From an uncultured bacterium (GTDB taxonomy: Bacteria; Myxococcota_A; Polyangia; Polyangiales; Houyiibacteriaceae), in contig CALJDU010000038.1 in the NCBI GenBank assembly GCA_938024995.1, positions 1 through 64,000 of the forward strand: a stretch of 64,000 bases of DNA, written 5' to 3'. How positions within the stretch are numbered: position 1 is the stretch's first letter; every line of letters starts with the position of its first letter. The translations under genes and the position numbers were made by a program. Below, piece after piece: positions 17,185-26,559 of this stretch. The notes below the pieces were generated by a model. It had not been told where the DNA came from and searched no databases. It saw only the letters and a list, made by a program, of their open reading frames with translations.

Positions 17185-17883
17185 TTAGCGAGTCGTCTTG
17201 CTCCACATTCCGGTGCACTCAAACACGACGCAGCGATCGCCTGCGATGATCTCGCGATTCATCGAAGCGAAACGCTCTTGCCCGAAGAAGAACTCGAGGA
17301 CGCGCTTCGCTTCCTGCTCGCTGCTGAACTCGTAGTCGGTGCGGAGCTCGGTACGCGTGAACCCTTGCTCGTCTTCGAGCCAGGCGTAGACCTCGGCGAG
17401 CGCAGGGCTGGGTGACGGTTTGGCGTGGCCCGTTCCGAGGGTCTCGATCACGATGAGCCGTCCGCCCGGCTTGATCGCCCGCGACAGCTCGGCGAGCGCG
17501 GCGCCGATTTGGTCACGCCATCCCTCTGGCATCCAGTAGCGAAAGTGACCAAAGACCCACCCCTCGATGCCGAGGTCAAAGCTTGCCTCTGGAACCGGCA
17601 AGTGATGCGCGTCCGCGATCGCGAACCGAACCCGCCGGTCGTTGATCTGTTCTTTCGCGATATCGAGCATCGCCGGGGCGCGCTCGGTCGCGAAGAGCGC
17701 AGACGCGCCGCCTTCGAGCATAATCCGCGTCAGGCGGCCGGTCCCCGCGCCGACCTCGAGGACGTGCTTTCCCTCGACCTCGACCGCGAGCGCGCCCAGA
17801 AGCGCGCCGTCTCGATCTTCTGCGCGCACGAGCTCGTCGTACTCACGCGCGTAGTGGTTGTAGATGTCTCGTTGGTCGGCCAT
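17185..17883 (-). CDS. Class I SAM-dependent methyltransferase
   Basis: The 232-residue product has motif I VLEVGAGTGRLT (about 41-52), an acidic residue ending strand 2 (ATERAP), motif ADAHHLPVP....FD (post-I/II), and IKPGGRLIVIETLG. It is a Methyltransf_11/25-like enzyme; the substrate cannot be read from sequence. Its ATG directly follows the stop of the 47-residue membrane protein, which itself overlaps the YkgJ-like gene, so the three are translated together. Confidence 0.88.
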   Translation of the reverse strand: MADQRDIYNHYAREYDELVRAEDRDGALLGALAVEVEGKHVLEVGAGTGRLTRIMLEGGASALFATERAPAMLDIAKEQINDRRVRFAIADAHHLPVPEASFDLGIEGWVFGHFRYWMPEGWRDQIGAALAELSRAIKPGGRLIVIETLGTGHAKPSPSPALAEVYAWLEDEQGFTRTELRTDYEFSSEQEAKRVLEFFFGQERFASMNREIIAGDRCVVFECTGMWSKTTR

Positions 17884-18027
17884 CTATCCGCGCGACTCGT
17901 GCCAGAGCTCGATCAGCATTGGCGCCGCGAACATGAGCGACGCGATCAAGCAGACGAGCACCGCGAAACCCACGACCGCGACCCCGACCAAGAGGCCGGT
18001 GGATGACGTTTTAGTCGAATCGTTCAT
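17884..18027 (-). CDS. 47-residue single-pass membrane protein
   Basis: A short frame from ATG (18025-18027) to TAG (17884-17886). It overlaps the upstream YkgJ-like stop by ATGA and abuts the methyltransferase ATG. The product begins MNDSTKTSSTG, has one long hydrophobic helix (about residues 11-39, including LLVGVAVVGFAVLVCLIASL), and ends in a short charged tail. Its exact fit between two coupled genes is the main argument that it is real. Function unknown; it may anchor or assist one of its neighbours. Confidence 0.75.
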   Translation of the reverse strand: MNDSTKTSSTGLLVGVAVVGFAVLVCLIASLMFAAPMLIELWHESRG

Positions 18028-19064
18028 CCAGGCATCCTGTCTGTTACCTCGGTCCACCAGTCGCTCACGCCCACAACGTCAACGACCATAATCGCTTCTG
18101 CGGCGGCGCGGTCGACGCGGGTCCCGGCCTCTACCAATCGAGCAGCGACGCGCTGACCAATCGCGAGCCGCGTCGCGAGCTCCCGCTTCTTCCGCGCAAA
18201 CGATCGACAGTAGGCGACCCACCGGAGCGACCAGATCTCGTCGCGCGCCCAGTCGAGCCACATCGCGACTGGATCCCGCGCTTCGCTCCGCGCCTCAGCC
18301 CGCGCGAACGCTGGCGCCCAAGGACGCTCTCGTGGCTCGGGCGCACCGAAGGGCATCCCGTCCCCGAACCACTGCATCGCGATCTCTGCCCGCGAGTCAT
18401 CCGCGGCGGATCGGAAACGCTCGGCGATGGCGAGCCAGGGCTCGCCTCCCTCGAGCGCCGGGAACGCTTCGCCGAGCGCTCCCTTAAGATCACGTTGCAT
18501 CGCGTCGTTGAGCTTCGCTTCTTCTTCGCACCAGTGTTCGAAGTCGACACGCTCTGTACCCGAGAGCGGAACCGTCGTGACGTGGAGGTCGGCGCTCACG
18601 TCCTCACCGTCCATCAACGCTTCTTCCGCGTCCTCCACGTCCACCAGCGGGAGCTCGCCCATCGTCCGACAGGGACAGCGGTGGTGCGTCCCAACTCTCC
18701 CACCATCTGGCGTCGCGGTTAACGAGAAGGGGAAGCGGTGACACGTCCGCGGCTTCAGCGCGGGGAGCGACATGTGCAAGAAGCACGGCGCCGGGCGCGG
18801 CTCTTCGTCCATCGGTTTGAGGAACACACAGGTCCCCGTGTCGCCGCGCATCGCGAGCAGATGCGTCTCCGCCACATCGCTGTAACAAGCGACGCCCTCG
18901 TGCACGACGTTGAGCATCGTCGCTTCGGGCACGGTGACCGGACCGATCGCGTGGACGTCGGTGCAACAAAGTCCGTCGCCGACACAATGAAAGGTCGCGC
19001 CGTCACGGACGCGTAACGGACGCGAGGTCGCCTCCCGTGGATCCGTTTTGCGGGGCGCAGTCAC
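18024..19064 (-). CDS. YkgJ-like Cys-cluster protein
   Basis: The 346-residue product has the N-terminal Cys pattern of YkgJ/Fe-S or zinc-chelating proteins: FHCVGDGLCCTDVH, then a lone C in GTCVFL, PAPCFLHMSL, CHRFPFS and HHRCPC. This should bind a metal or Fe-S cluster. The C-terminal 170 residues are helical and acidic with many Arg and no recognised domain. GTG start. Only one base separates it from the upstream LytTR regulator stop, so it likely belongs to that operon. Biochemical role unknown. Confidence 0.75.
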   Translation of the reverse strand: MTAPRKTDPREATSRPLRVRDGATFHCVGDGLCCTDVHAIGPVTVPEATMLNVVHEGVACYSDVAETHLLAMRGDTGTCVFLKPMDEEPRPAPCFLHMSLPALKPRTCHRFPFSLTATPDGGRVGTHHRCPCRTMGELPLVDVEDAEEALMDGEDVSADLHVTTVPLSGTERVDFEHWCEEEAKLNDAMQRDLKGALGEAFPALEGGEPWLAIAERFRSAADDSRAEIAMQWFGDGMPFGAPEPRERPWAPAFARAEARSEARDPVAMWLDWARDEIWSLRWVAYCRSFARKKRELATRLAIGQRVAARLVEAGTRVDRAAAEAIMVVDVVGVSDWWTEVTDRMPG

Positions 19065-19065
19065 G

Positions 19066-19824
19066 TCACCCCGCGAACGGGATCCGCTCGCGCAGCTGCT
19101 TTACGCGCTCACGTGCCAGCGCGACCCGCGGCTCATCGGGATGCTCCATGACGAGCTCAAACGTCCCGCTCCCGGTCGGCTCGATCGCCTTGATGCGATC
19201 CACGCGAACGATGACGCCGCGGTGGGATCGGAAGAAGGTCTCGGGCGGAACGCGGCGCTCGACCGCGGTGAGCGTCAGGTCGAGCGCGAAGCGGTCATCT
19301 TTCGTGACCGCCCAGACCAGCTCGTCCTTCACGTGGAAGTAGATGACGTTCTCGATGTCGACGACGACGTAGCTCCCGCGGCGTCGCACCGCGAGCCGGT
19401 CCAGGGTGTCGCCCTCGTCCTTCACGCGACCGGTCCTCTTCTTCTTCTGCGGCGGCGGGATGGCGGCGCGCACGCGCTCGAGCGTTTTCTTAAGGCGCTC
19501 CAGTCGAACAGGCTTCAGTAGATAATCGAGGACCTGCGCCTCATACGCGCGCACGGCGCCTTCGTCGTGTGCGGAGATCACCACGACGCTCATGTCGGGA
19601 TGCCGGGAACGCAGCGCCTCGGCCAACGCGATTCCGTCCGGTCCAGGCATGCGGAGATCCACGAAGGCGACGTGCGGCTTGCCGTCATCGCAGAGCGAGA
19701 GCGCCGCGCTCGCGTCCCGCGCCTCCCCGATCACGCTGACATCTCCGCACTCGGTGAGCATGAACGTGAGCTCATCACGAGCGAGCGGCTCATCATCGAC
19801 CACGACCGCGCGGATCTCTGTCAT
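19066..19824 (-). CDS. LytTR-family response regulator
   Basis: The 252-residue product has a receiver domain with acidic pair D10/D11, phospho-acceptor D56 (VDLRMPG), the switch Ser/Thr in VVISAHDE, and the Lys in YLLKPV. A basic linker (PPPQKKKR) leads to a LytTR DNA-binding domain (about 145-250: I.NVIYFHVKDE, FFRSHRGVIVRVD). It is the partner of the LytS-like kinase 64 bases upstream, and its target genes may include the coupled genes downstream. Confidence 0.93.
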   Translation of the reverse strand: MTEIRAVVVDDEPLARDELTFMLTECGDVSVIGEARDASAALSLCDDGKPHVAFVDLRMPGPDGIALAEALRSRHPDMSVVVISAHDEGAVRAYEAQVLDYLLKPVRLERLKKTLERVRAAIPPPQKKKRTGRVKDEGDTLDRLAVRRRGSYVVVDIENVIYFHVKDELVWAVTKDDRFALDLTLTAVERRVPPETFFRSHRGVIVRVDRIKAIEPTGSGTFELVMEHPDEPRVALARERVKQLRERIPFAG

Positions 19825-19888
19825 CGCGCGCTCCGCTCGTGCGTCGTTTCACTCGCCCACGCTGTGTCCATCTTGGTCATGTCCGCGA

Positions 19889-21154
19889 TCACTCGGCGGC
19901 CTCGCTTTCAGGCGATGGCGCTTCGTCCTGGCCCGCGACGACTTCGTACCAAGGAAGCCGCACGTGTGCACGCATCCCGTTTTCGAGCGGGAGCAGCTCG
20001 AGCGTCGCGGGCGCATCAAAGCGTCGCGAGAGACGTTCGCGAAGCGTCGCGAGCGCGATCCCCGCCCCTTCTTTCACATCGTGCATCTGCTCCCCCTCCC
20101 CGCGGTCTTCCACGTCGACGACGAGCGCGCGTCCATCGCGATGCGCGTGGATCCGGACCTCCCCCGATTCGCGGAGCGCGATCCCGTGGTTCACCGCGTT
20201 CTCAACGAGCGGCTGGAGCAAGAGCGCGGGAACCTGTAGCAAGCGGACCTCGTCTTCGATGTCGGTGACCACGGTGAGCCGACCTTGACCCAGGCGCGCG
20301 TGCTCGATCGCCAAGAACGCGCAGGCGTGCTCCACCTCTTTTTCGAGCGGCGCGTCCTCGGGATGGTTGAGCAGGTACCGGTAGAGGTCGGCGAGATCCG
20401 AGACCAGCTCGCGCGCGCGCGGAGGATCGATTCGAATGGTCGCGCGCAAGGTGTTGAGCGCGTTGAAGAGGAAGTGCGGCTCCAGTCGGCGACGAAGCGC
20501 GACCAGGCTCAAGTGATCCGCGGCCGCCTCTGCTTTGATGAGCGCGACCGCGGCTTCCTCACGCGCGAGGACCACGCGCGCGACGACGACGAAGAGCGTG
20601 ATGCCCGCGGCGTTTCCTAAGATCTCGACGAGGATGGCAGGCGAGGCGGAGAGGATCGGGGCGTCGGGTCGCGCGAAGGTGAGCGCGGCCCCGATGACAA
20701 AGGTGCGGACGACCTGAATCGCGGACGCGGTATAGAACGCGCGCCAACCGAGGAGCCAACGCGGCGCGCGATCCACGACAACGCCCGCGAGCATTCCGTC
20801 GATCGCGGTCGAGGCAAAAGCGAAGACGCCGAGCGAGCCCTCGACGCGGAAGATATAGAACGCGCCGGCGCCGACGCCCGTGATCAGGCCCGCGCGGCTC
20901 CCGCCCAAGACGGCCGCCATGAACACCCCGATGGAGCGAAAGTTCATGTGGTGCCCGAGCCACCACTCGCCCAGCTTGGCGCCCCACATCGCGAAGCACA
21001 TTCCGAAGACGACCGTGATGATCTTGTCGCGCGGGAGGCCGCCGATCCCCAGCAGACGGTTCCGCAGGGGCGGCACAAGCACGCAGATCAGGCCAGCCGT
21101 CGCGATGAGGCCGATCTTCTCTGCCAGCTCGATCAGCAGCATGCGGATGTCCAT
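19889..21154 (-). CDS. LytS/YehU-type sensor histidine kinase
   Basis: The 421-residue product has an N-terminal multi-helix domain of the 5TM-LYT type (residues 1-195, with NFRSIGVFMAAVLGG and G.GAGAFYIFR). A His-kinase motif PHFLFNALNTLR follows (His227), then a GHKL ATPase domain with LVENAVNHGI and a GxG region. It senses an unknown envelope or small-molecule signal and phosphorylates the LytTR regulator encoded next. The C-terminus is acidic. It is divergent from the K+ channel gene. Confidence 0.92.
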   Translation of the reverse strand: MDIRMLLIELAEKIGLIATAGLICVLVPPLRNRLLGIGGLPRDKIITVVFGMCFAMWGAKLGEWWLGHHMNFRSIGVFMAAVLGGSRAGLITGVGAGAFYIFRVEGSLGVFAFASTAIDGMLAGVVVDRAPRWLLGWRAFYTASAIQVVRTFVIGAALTFARPDAPILSASPAILVEILGNAAGITLFVVVARVVLAREEAAVALIKAEAAADHLSLVALRRRLEPHFLFNALNTLRATIRIDPPRARELVSDLADLYRYLLNHPEDAPLEKEVEHACAFLAIEHARLGQGRLTVVTDIEDEVRLLQVPALLLQPLVENAVNHGIALRESGEVRIHAHRDGRALVVDVEDRGEGEQMHDVKEGAGIALATLRERLSRRFDAPATLELLPLENGMRAHVRLPWYEVVAGQDEAPSPESEAAE

Positions 21155-21229
21155 GAGGCTGACCCTATCTCATGCGGAGGCGCGCCAAAATGGACCACCC
21201 AACGGAAGTAGGACTACACTTTTCGGGCC

Positions 21230-22711
21230 TTGTTCGACTGGCTCCACGCGGCGTTCCACAAGCCGAGGACCCGCGTCTATCGCGTGGTCGAGAACTTCGT
21301 TTGGTTCATGATCATCGCGTCGATCGCGATCTTGATGGTCGAGCCCTTCGTGCCGGATCATTTGGTCAACGCGGTCAACGCGATCGACGTAGCGATGCTG
21401 GTCTTCTTCGCGGCTGAGGTGACGCTCCGAATCGCGACGGTCCGGCCTGCTGAACTGGAGCTCTTTCAGAAGGCTCCGTTCGGCGCGCTGCGGACGCGGG
21501 TCTTGACGATGGCGCGCTACGCGATGCGGCCGATGATCCTGATCGACATCGTCACGGTGCTCGCGCTCGTCCCGGCCCTTCGCGGTCTGCGCGCGCTCCG
21601 CCTCCTGCGGCTCCTGCGAACCGTCAAGCTCTTCCGATACGCGAACCCGTTCCAGAGCCTGACCTACGCCTTCGAGCGTGACCGGCTGCTCTTCACGTTC
21701 GCGTTCACGGTGCTCGCCGTGATGGTCACGCTCGGCGGCGTCAGCTTCTACCTCGTCGAGCGCGGCATCAACGACGACGTGCGAAACGTCTGGGATGGCC
21801 TCTGGTGGGCCATCGTGACGATCACGACCGTTGGCTACGGTGACATCTCTCCGGGGACACCGGTGGGTCGCTCGATCGCGAGCGCGCTCATGGTCGGCGG
21901 TATGTTCATGCTGGCGCTCTTCGCCGGCGTCGTCGGTCACACTCTGCTCAACGCGATCCTGAGCATCCGAGAGGAACAATTTCGAATGAGCGGCTACGTC
22001 AATCACATCGTCGTGTGCGGATACGAGGAAGGCTCGATGCTCCTCGACACGCTTCAAGAGGAGCTCGACGAGGACACGCGCGTCGTCGTCTTCGGCAAAG
22101 GAGACCGGCCTCGCGAGCTCAACGCGGAGCACATCTGGGTGACCGGCGATCCCACCAAGGAGAGCGAGCTCGACAAGGTGCGGCTCCCCTACGCCCGCGC
22201 GATCGTGGTCGCAGGCGCGCGCTCGGTCCTCCCGCAAAACGCGGACGCGAAGACCATCCTGACGATTTTCACGATTCGCTCGTACCTCAAGAAGCAGAGC
22301 GAGACGCATCAGCGGCGCGCGCCGGTCCACGTCATCGCGGAGGTCCTGGACGAAGAGAACATCGCGCACGCGCGGACCGCCGGCGCGGACGAGGTCATCG
22401 AGACGCGACTCGTCGGCTCTTCACTCTTGGCGCACGCGGTCGCGTACCCAGGCATCGCGGACATCAGCTCGCGCTTGGTGCTACGCGGCGACCAGAACTT
22501 CTTCATCGGTTCGCCGCCGGAGGACATGAACCTCCCGATGAGCTTCGAGGACGCGGGAACGGTGCTTAAGGAAGCGACCGGCGCGCTCTTGGTGGGCGTC
22601 CGCGACGAGCATGGTGAACTCGTCCTCAACCCGAGCGGCAAGCTCTCTGTGCACAAAGACGCGCACTTGATCTACATCTCGAGCCACCCGGTTCTCGACG
22701 AAGAGAAGTGA
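21230..22711 (+). CDS. Six-helix voltage-sensor-type K+ channel with RCK domain
   Basis: The 493-residue product has S1-S3 helices (about 22-115), an Arg-rich S4 (RGLRALRLLRLLRTVKLFRY, Arg about every third residue), S5, a pore helix with selectivity filter TTVGYGD (199-205), and S6. A cytoplasmic RCK domain begins at about 250 with HIVVCGYEEGS (TrkA-N-like), and a TrkA-C-like end follows. K+ selectivity is therefore expected, with gating by voltage and/or a ligand. The start is a TTG, consistent with the helix layout; no ATG is available nearby. Confidence 0.9.
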   Translation: MFDWLHAAFHKPRTRVYRVVENFVWFMIIASIAILMVEPFVPDHLVNAVNAIDVAMLVFFAAEVTLRIATVRPAELELFQKAPFGALRTRVLTMARYAMRPMILIDIVTVLALVPALRGLRALRLLRLLRTVKLFRYANPFQSLTYAFERDRLLFTFAFTVLAVMVTLGGVSFYLVERGINDDVRNVWDGLWWAIVTITTVGYGDISPGTPVGRSIASALMVGGMFMLALFAGVVGHTLLNAILSIREEQFRMSGYVNHIVVCGYEEGSMLLDTLQEELDEDTRVVVFGKGDRPRELNAEHIWVTGDPTKESELDKVRLPYARAIVVAGARSVLPQNADAKTILTIFTIRSYLKKQSETHQRRAPVHVIAEVLDEENIAHARTAGADEVIETRLVGSSLLAHAVAYPGIADISSRLVLRGDQNFFIGSPPEDMNLPMSFEDAGTVLKEATGALLVGVRDEHGELVLNPSGKLSVHKDAHLIYISSHPVLDEEK

Positions 22712-22714
22712 TCC

Positions 22715-22761
22715 GCTGAGGCTTCGGAACGCGGTCTTTGTCGCGGTGAGCGAGCCTCAGC
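22715..22761. terminator. Possible bidirectional terminator between convergent genes
   Basis: GCTGAGGCT (22715-22723) and AGCCTCAGC (22753-22761) form a perfect 9-bp inverted repeat with a 29-base loop, placed between convergent stops. There is no T-run, so this is a weak call. Confidence 0.35.
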
Positions 22762-22774
22762 CTGCTACGGCCTG

Positions 22775-25051
22775 CTACGGAGCGCGGGTATTCGCTTCAG
22801 TCGCTCGACCGAAGAGCGAATTCACACGGTCCTCCACGTCGCCCTCGAGCGCGATCGTGGGCGGCGGCGCCTCGCGCTGGGTGTGGATCGGATAGCGAAC
22901 CGCGATCGTTCCGCGAAACGTGGGGACGGCGAGTCGATCGACGCTCTGAAGCAAACACGCGCGAAGCGCTTCGCTGATCTCCCCCGCGACACGCGCCTCG
23001 ACGATCTCTCGATTGCGCAGGCGCACGTGGAAGGTCGCGCGCACAGAATAGTTGGCGCGGCCGGCGCGGTCTCTGCGAAGGCAGGCGCGGGCCGCGGGGA
23101 CCACGCGCTGCCTGAGACCCGCGAGCACGGTCTCAGCGGGAACCCCGAGACCGACCTCGTCTGACGGAGGCGCGATCGAGGGCTGCACGACGCAGGTGTG
23201 CCTCGTGGCGTAGGCGATGCGCGACTCTTCGCTGTTGAGGCCCAGCGGGGAGCTCGCGGGTCCATGCTCACACGTCTCCTCGCGATCGGCGTCGGCGTTC
23301 GCCTGACCTTCCGAAGGCACGGCAGGCAACGTGGTGAAGGCGCTGGCGGCTGGATGGGACAACCCCGCGAGGAGACGGCTCGGCGGCGGGACCAGACGCG
23401 CTCCTCCGATCCGCGCGCGTGGATGCACGACGCCGCTCCAGCTCACGCTCTCCCCGGAGACGCCTCCCGGGATCCGAATGACGCCGCTCGGTCCGCGAAG
23501 CCGCAGTCCGCGTCCGCGACGCACGAAGAGCGCGCGCATCCGATCGTCGAGCGCGCTGGAGTCACCTCGCAGCGCCGCCTTTGATTCCTCCGGAACCGTG
23601 AGCGACGCGCCGCCGCTTTCGCGGACCGCGGCGCGCAACAGAGGATGTCCCGCGACCCGCTCTCCGCCGGTTGGCTCGTCGACGTTGATCTGAGAGATCA
23701 CCGCGCCGCGACGACGCGCCGCGCGAAAGGCCGCTTCTGCACCCGCGCCATCGGTCACCCCTCCGTCACCGACCAAGACGATGTCGAGCGCGCGACGTCG
23801 CGGGCGACTCTCCAGGATCGGTTCAAGGACCCGCCAGGCCGACTCGAAGCGCGTCGCGGAGCCGAGGTCGAGCTCGCGCGTGAGCTCGGCGACGTGTTCC
23901 GGGAGCGCGTCTCCCGCGCGCAAGGGTTCTGCCAAGAGCTGCTGCGCGAGCGACGCGAAGGCGACGCCGTACACCCGGGTGTCCGCGGGGACCGACCGGA
24001 AGAAGCTCACCAGTGACGCTCGCATCCGCGCGCGGGCGACTGGAGTGATGGACGGCGAGGTATCGATGAGGAGGACAACGTCTCCGACCGCGCGCGCCGC
24101 GGGTGGCTGATACCGATGAAGATGAGCACACGTTTGATCCGCGTTGTCAGGGCACGGGAAACGCCACGCGGTCAGCTGGGGCACCGAAGACGCCGTCGCG
24201 TGCAACGTGATCGGCTCGGAAGCCTCGACCAACGCGCCGGGTCCTGCCGGCGCGCCCATGAGCTCAGCACCGAGCAGCTCTCCGGCGTCGACCGTGGCCG
24301 TCGCGATCGCCGCGCGGAGATCACGTCCGCGCGCCGGAATCATGAAGCGCGCGACCCCGCCAACGATCGGAGCCGGAACGATGTAGCGAACACGCACGAG
24401 GGTCCGCGTTGACCGATGAACCGGCGCGACCTTAACGAGGATCGCGTGTCCTTGTTCATCCTGCGTCGCGATCGCCGCCGCGGCGAGCGAGGGACCGTCT
24501 GCCTGTTTGCGTGCCCGCACCGCGTCATCGAAACGGTGCATGGGCGATGGCGTACCGGTGACGCAGTCCTGCGCCGCGTCGCACGCGGAGAGCGCGACGA
24601 TTCGCGGCGCGGAAGGCGCCGGAACGCGCAGCTGAACTTCAGCGGCGAAGCGACTGCTGTTCGTGAGGGTGCTCGTGACCTCGACCTCGGCGAGCCCCGC
24701 GATGAGCCGAACATGAACGCGATGGTCCAGCTCGCGAACCCCAGGCAGCGCGGTCAGGTACTCGCCCGCGATGGCGTCCACCTCCACGTTCGGAAGACCG
24801 CGAGCAGGATCGAGCAGCGGTTCGGGGGGATCCGAAGAAGGAATGGGAACGTCACGCAGGTCGGTCGTGCCTCCTGTCCCGAGAGGATCGAGCGAGAGGG
24901 CATCGGTCTCGATCAGCACCTCGTCTGACGTCTCGGTCTCACGCGGTCCTTGCGCACGCGCGTCGCTCACCGTGAGAGACGAGCCAACCCAAAGGACGAC
25001 GACGGCAAGCCTGAAGGCCGAGGCGCACATGGTGTTAAGCGTCAGGCGCAT
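22775..25051 (-). CDS. VIT/VWA protein with AgmX/TonB-like C-terminal domain
   Basis: The 758-residue product starts at an ATG giving a signal peptide (ending DARAQ). A VIT-like beta domain is at about 115-270 (DHRVHVRLIAGLAEVEVTST, ..VRYIVPAP), then a VWA domain about 330-510 with MIDAS DTSPS and a later DGGVTDG. A beta region follows, and the C-terminus (about 660-745) has an AgmX/PglI-like shape: VVPAARACLRRD..., with a matching late Cys (RACLLQS). Expected location is periplasm or outer membrane. AgmX relatives are tied to gliding motility, but that is not established here. Partner or ligand unknown. Confidence 0.8.
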   Translation of the reverse strand: MRLTLNTMCASAFRLAVVVLWVGSSLTVSDARAQGPRETETSDEVLIETDALSLDPLGTGGTTDLRDVPIPSSDPPEPLLDPARGLPNVEVDAIAGEYLTALPGVRELDHRVHVRLIAGLAEVEVTSTLTNSSRFAAEVQLRVPAPSAPRIVALSACDAAQDCVTGTPSPMHRFDDAVRARKQADGPSLAAAAIATQDEQGHAILVKVAPVHRSTRTLVRVRYIVPAPIVGGVARFMIPARGRDLRAAIATATVDAGELLGAELMGAPAGPGALVEASEPITLHATASSVPQLTAWRFPCPDNADQTCAHLHRYQPPAARAVGDVVLLIDTSPSITPVARARMRASLVSFFRSVPADTRVYGVAFASLAQQLLAEPLRAGDALPEHVAELTRELDLGSATRFESAWRVLEPILESRPRRRALDIVLVGDGGVTDGAGAEAAFRAARRRGAVISQINVDEPTGGERVAGHPLLRAAVRESGGASLTVPEESKAALRGDSSALDDRMRALFVRRGRGLRLRGPSGVIRIPGGVSGESVSWSGVVHPRARIGGARLVPPPSRLLAGLSHPAASAFTTLPAVPSEGQANADADREETCEHGPASSPLGLNSEESRIAYATRHTCVVQPSIAPPSDEVGLGVPAETVLAGLRQRVVPAARACLRRDRAGRANYSVRATFHVRLRNREIVEARVAGEISEALRACLLQSVDRLAVPTFRGTIAVRYPIHTQREAPPPTIALEGDVEDRVNSLFGRATEANTRAP

Positions 25052-25245
25052 ACAGCTAGGTGTCCAGCGCCTCCCGAGAGTTCCGCCATGGGTCGATTTT
25101 CGGACAAAGATCCCGAGGAAGCGGTTGCCCCGCGCGATCGGGGGAGTTGTCGAGATCAAGAAAAAGCTGAATAGCGAAGTGGCGGGTTCACGTTTATAGT
25201 GCTCGCGCCCAACAAGGTGCCGTGACGCACGGCAGGAGGACGCGG

Positions 25246-26496
25246 ATGGGATTGCTCGGAAAGATCGGTGGGTTCGTACGTGATGGCATCCAAGAGATGC
25301 TCATTCAGCGTCCGGACGAACACAAAGACCTGATCGTCTACAAACACCCGGAGCCGACCATTCCGATGGGCGCGCAGCTCACCGTCAAGGCGGACGAGGC
25401 CGCGGTGTTCTTCCGCGATGGTGCGCTTGTCGGCGCGTTGCGGACCGCGGGTGCGGGGCAGCGTCACCAGCTGACATCGGAGAACCTCCCGTTCATCGGG
25501 CGCCTCATCGACATGGCGACCGGCGGAAACATCTTCGTCACGGACCTCTACTTCGTGCGGATGAACCAGATCACGAAGGTGCCCTTCGGCGCGTCCCTCG
25601 GGAGCATGGTCGACCCGATGCTCGGCGAGATGGTGACCCCGCGCATCTACGGAAAGTTCTCGTTCGAGATCACCGACCCGCGCCCGTTCCTGATCAAGTA
25701 CGTCGGGCTCAACGGCGGTCTCTCCAACGAAGAGGTCATCGAGTGGATCAAGGACCACCTCAACGCGACCGTGAAGACCGTCATCGGTCAGGTCTGCCAG
25801 AACGAGCAGAAGAGCCTGCTTCAGTTGATGCCGCTGCAGAGCCAGCTCGCGAAGACCTTCGAGCAGTACGCGCCCGAGCTCTCCGAGATCGGCATCAAGA
25901 TCCTCAAGGTCGCCGACTTCAACATCAACTTCGACGACGACGACAAGGCGCGCCTCGAAGAAGCGCAGGCCGAGATCGGCAAGGCCCAGCGTCAGGCGCG
26001 CATCGCGAAGATCGGCATCGCGCAGGCGGAAGCCGAAGCGGCGCAGAAGCAGTTCGGGCTCGATCAGGACTTCTCGAACGACCAGCGCTACGTCAAGGAG
26101 CTCGCCGGTGGCGACTTCACGCGGATGGCCGCGGGTAAGGCGATGATCGGTGCGGGCGAAGGCATGGCCCAGGGCGGCGGCGGCGAAGGTGGCGGCAACA
26201 TGATGGCCGGCGCCGGTATGGGCGTTGGGTTCGGCATGGCGCACGCGTTCGCGGGCGGCATGGTTCCCCAGCAAGCGCCACCTCCTGCGGTTCAGGCGCA
26301 ACACGGCGCGGCGGTCGCCGGAGCCGCCGGAATGGTCCAGTGTGGTGGCTGCGGCGCGCAGTCCCCCGGCGGGAAGTTCTGCTCGAACTGCGGCACCAGC
26401 CTCACTCCGCAGCCCAAGATTTGCGGCGCGTGCAACACAGAGAACGGTCCGACAGCGAAGTTCTGCAACAACTGCGGAACGAACCTCGGGGGCTGA
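25246..26496 (+). CDS. SPFH-domain protein with C-terminal double zinc ribbon
   Basis: The 416-residue product starts at an ATG preceded by AGGAGGA (25234-25240). An SPFH/band-7-like domain covers about 25-240 (virion-core/YdjI-like family), with a coiled-coil stretch at 250-280 (ARLEEAQAEIGKAQRQAR). A Gly/Met-rich segment follows, then two zinc ribbons: CGGCG...KFCSNCG and CGAC....KFCNNCG. Such proteins assemble membrane-associated scaffolds, and the ribbons probably bind partners. An in-frame GTG 24 bases upstream is less likely. A terminator follows. Confidence 0.88.
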   Translation: MGLLGKIGGFVRDGIQEMLIQRPDEHKDLIVYKHPEPTIPMGAQLTVKADEAAVFFRDGALVGALRTAGAGQRHQLTSENLPFIGRLIDMATGGNIFVTDLYFVRMNQITKVPFGASLGSMVDPMLGEMVTPRIYGKFSFEITDPRPFLIKYVGLNGGLSNEEVIEWIKDHLNATVKTVIGQVCQNEQKSLLQLMPLQSQLAKTFEQYAPELSEIGIKILKVADFNINFDDDDKARLEEAQAEIGKAQRQARIAKIGIAQAEAEAAQKQFGLDQDFSNDQRYVKELAGGDFTRMAAGKAMIGAGEGMAQGGGGEGGGNMMAGAGMGVGFGMAHAFAGGMVPQQAPPPAVQAQHGAAVAGAAGMVQCGGCGAQSPGGKFCSNCGTSLTPQPKICGACNTENGPTAKFCNNCGTNLGG

Positions 26497-26559
26497 TCCG
26501 CGCACGAATCGTCGGAATCGTGGCCGGAGGTTGCGACTCTGCCCAAGGTTCGCGACTCT

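Noticed and set aside
19048..19521. Plus-strand frame opposite the LytTR regulator
   Set aside because: Shadow of the regulator; no separate domain.
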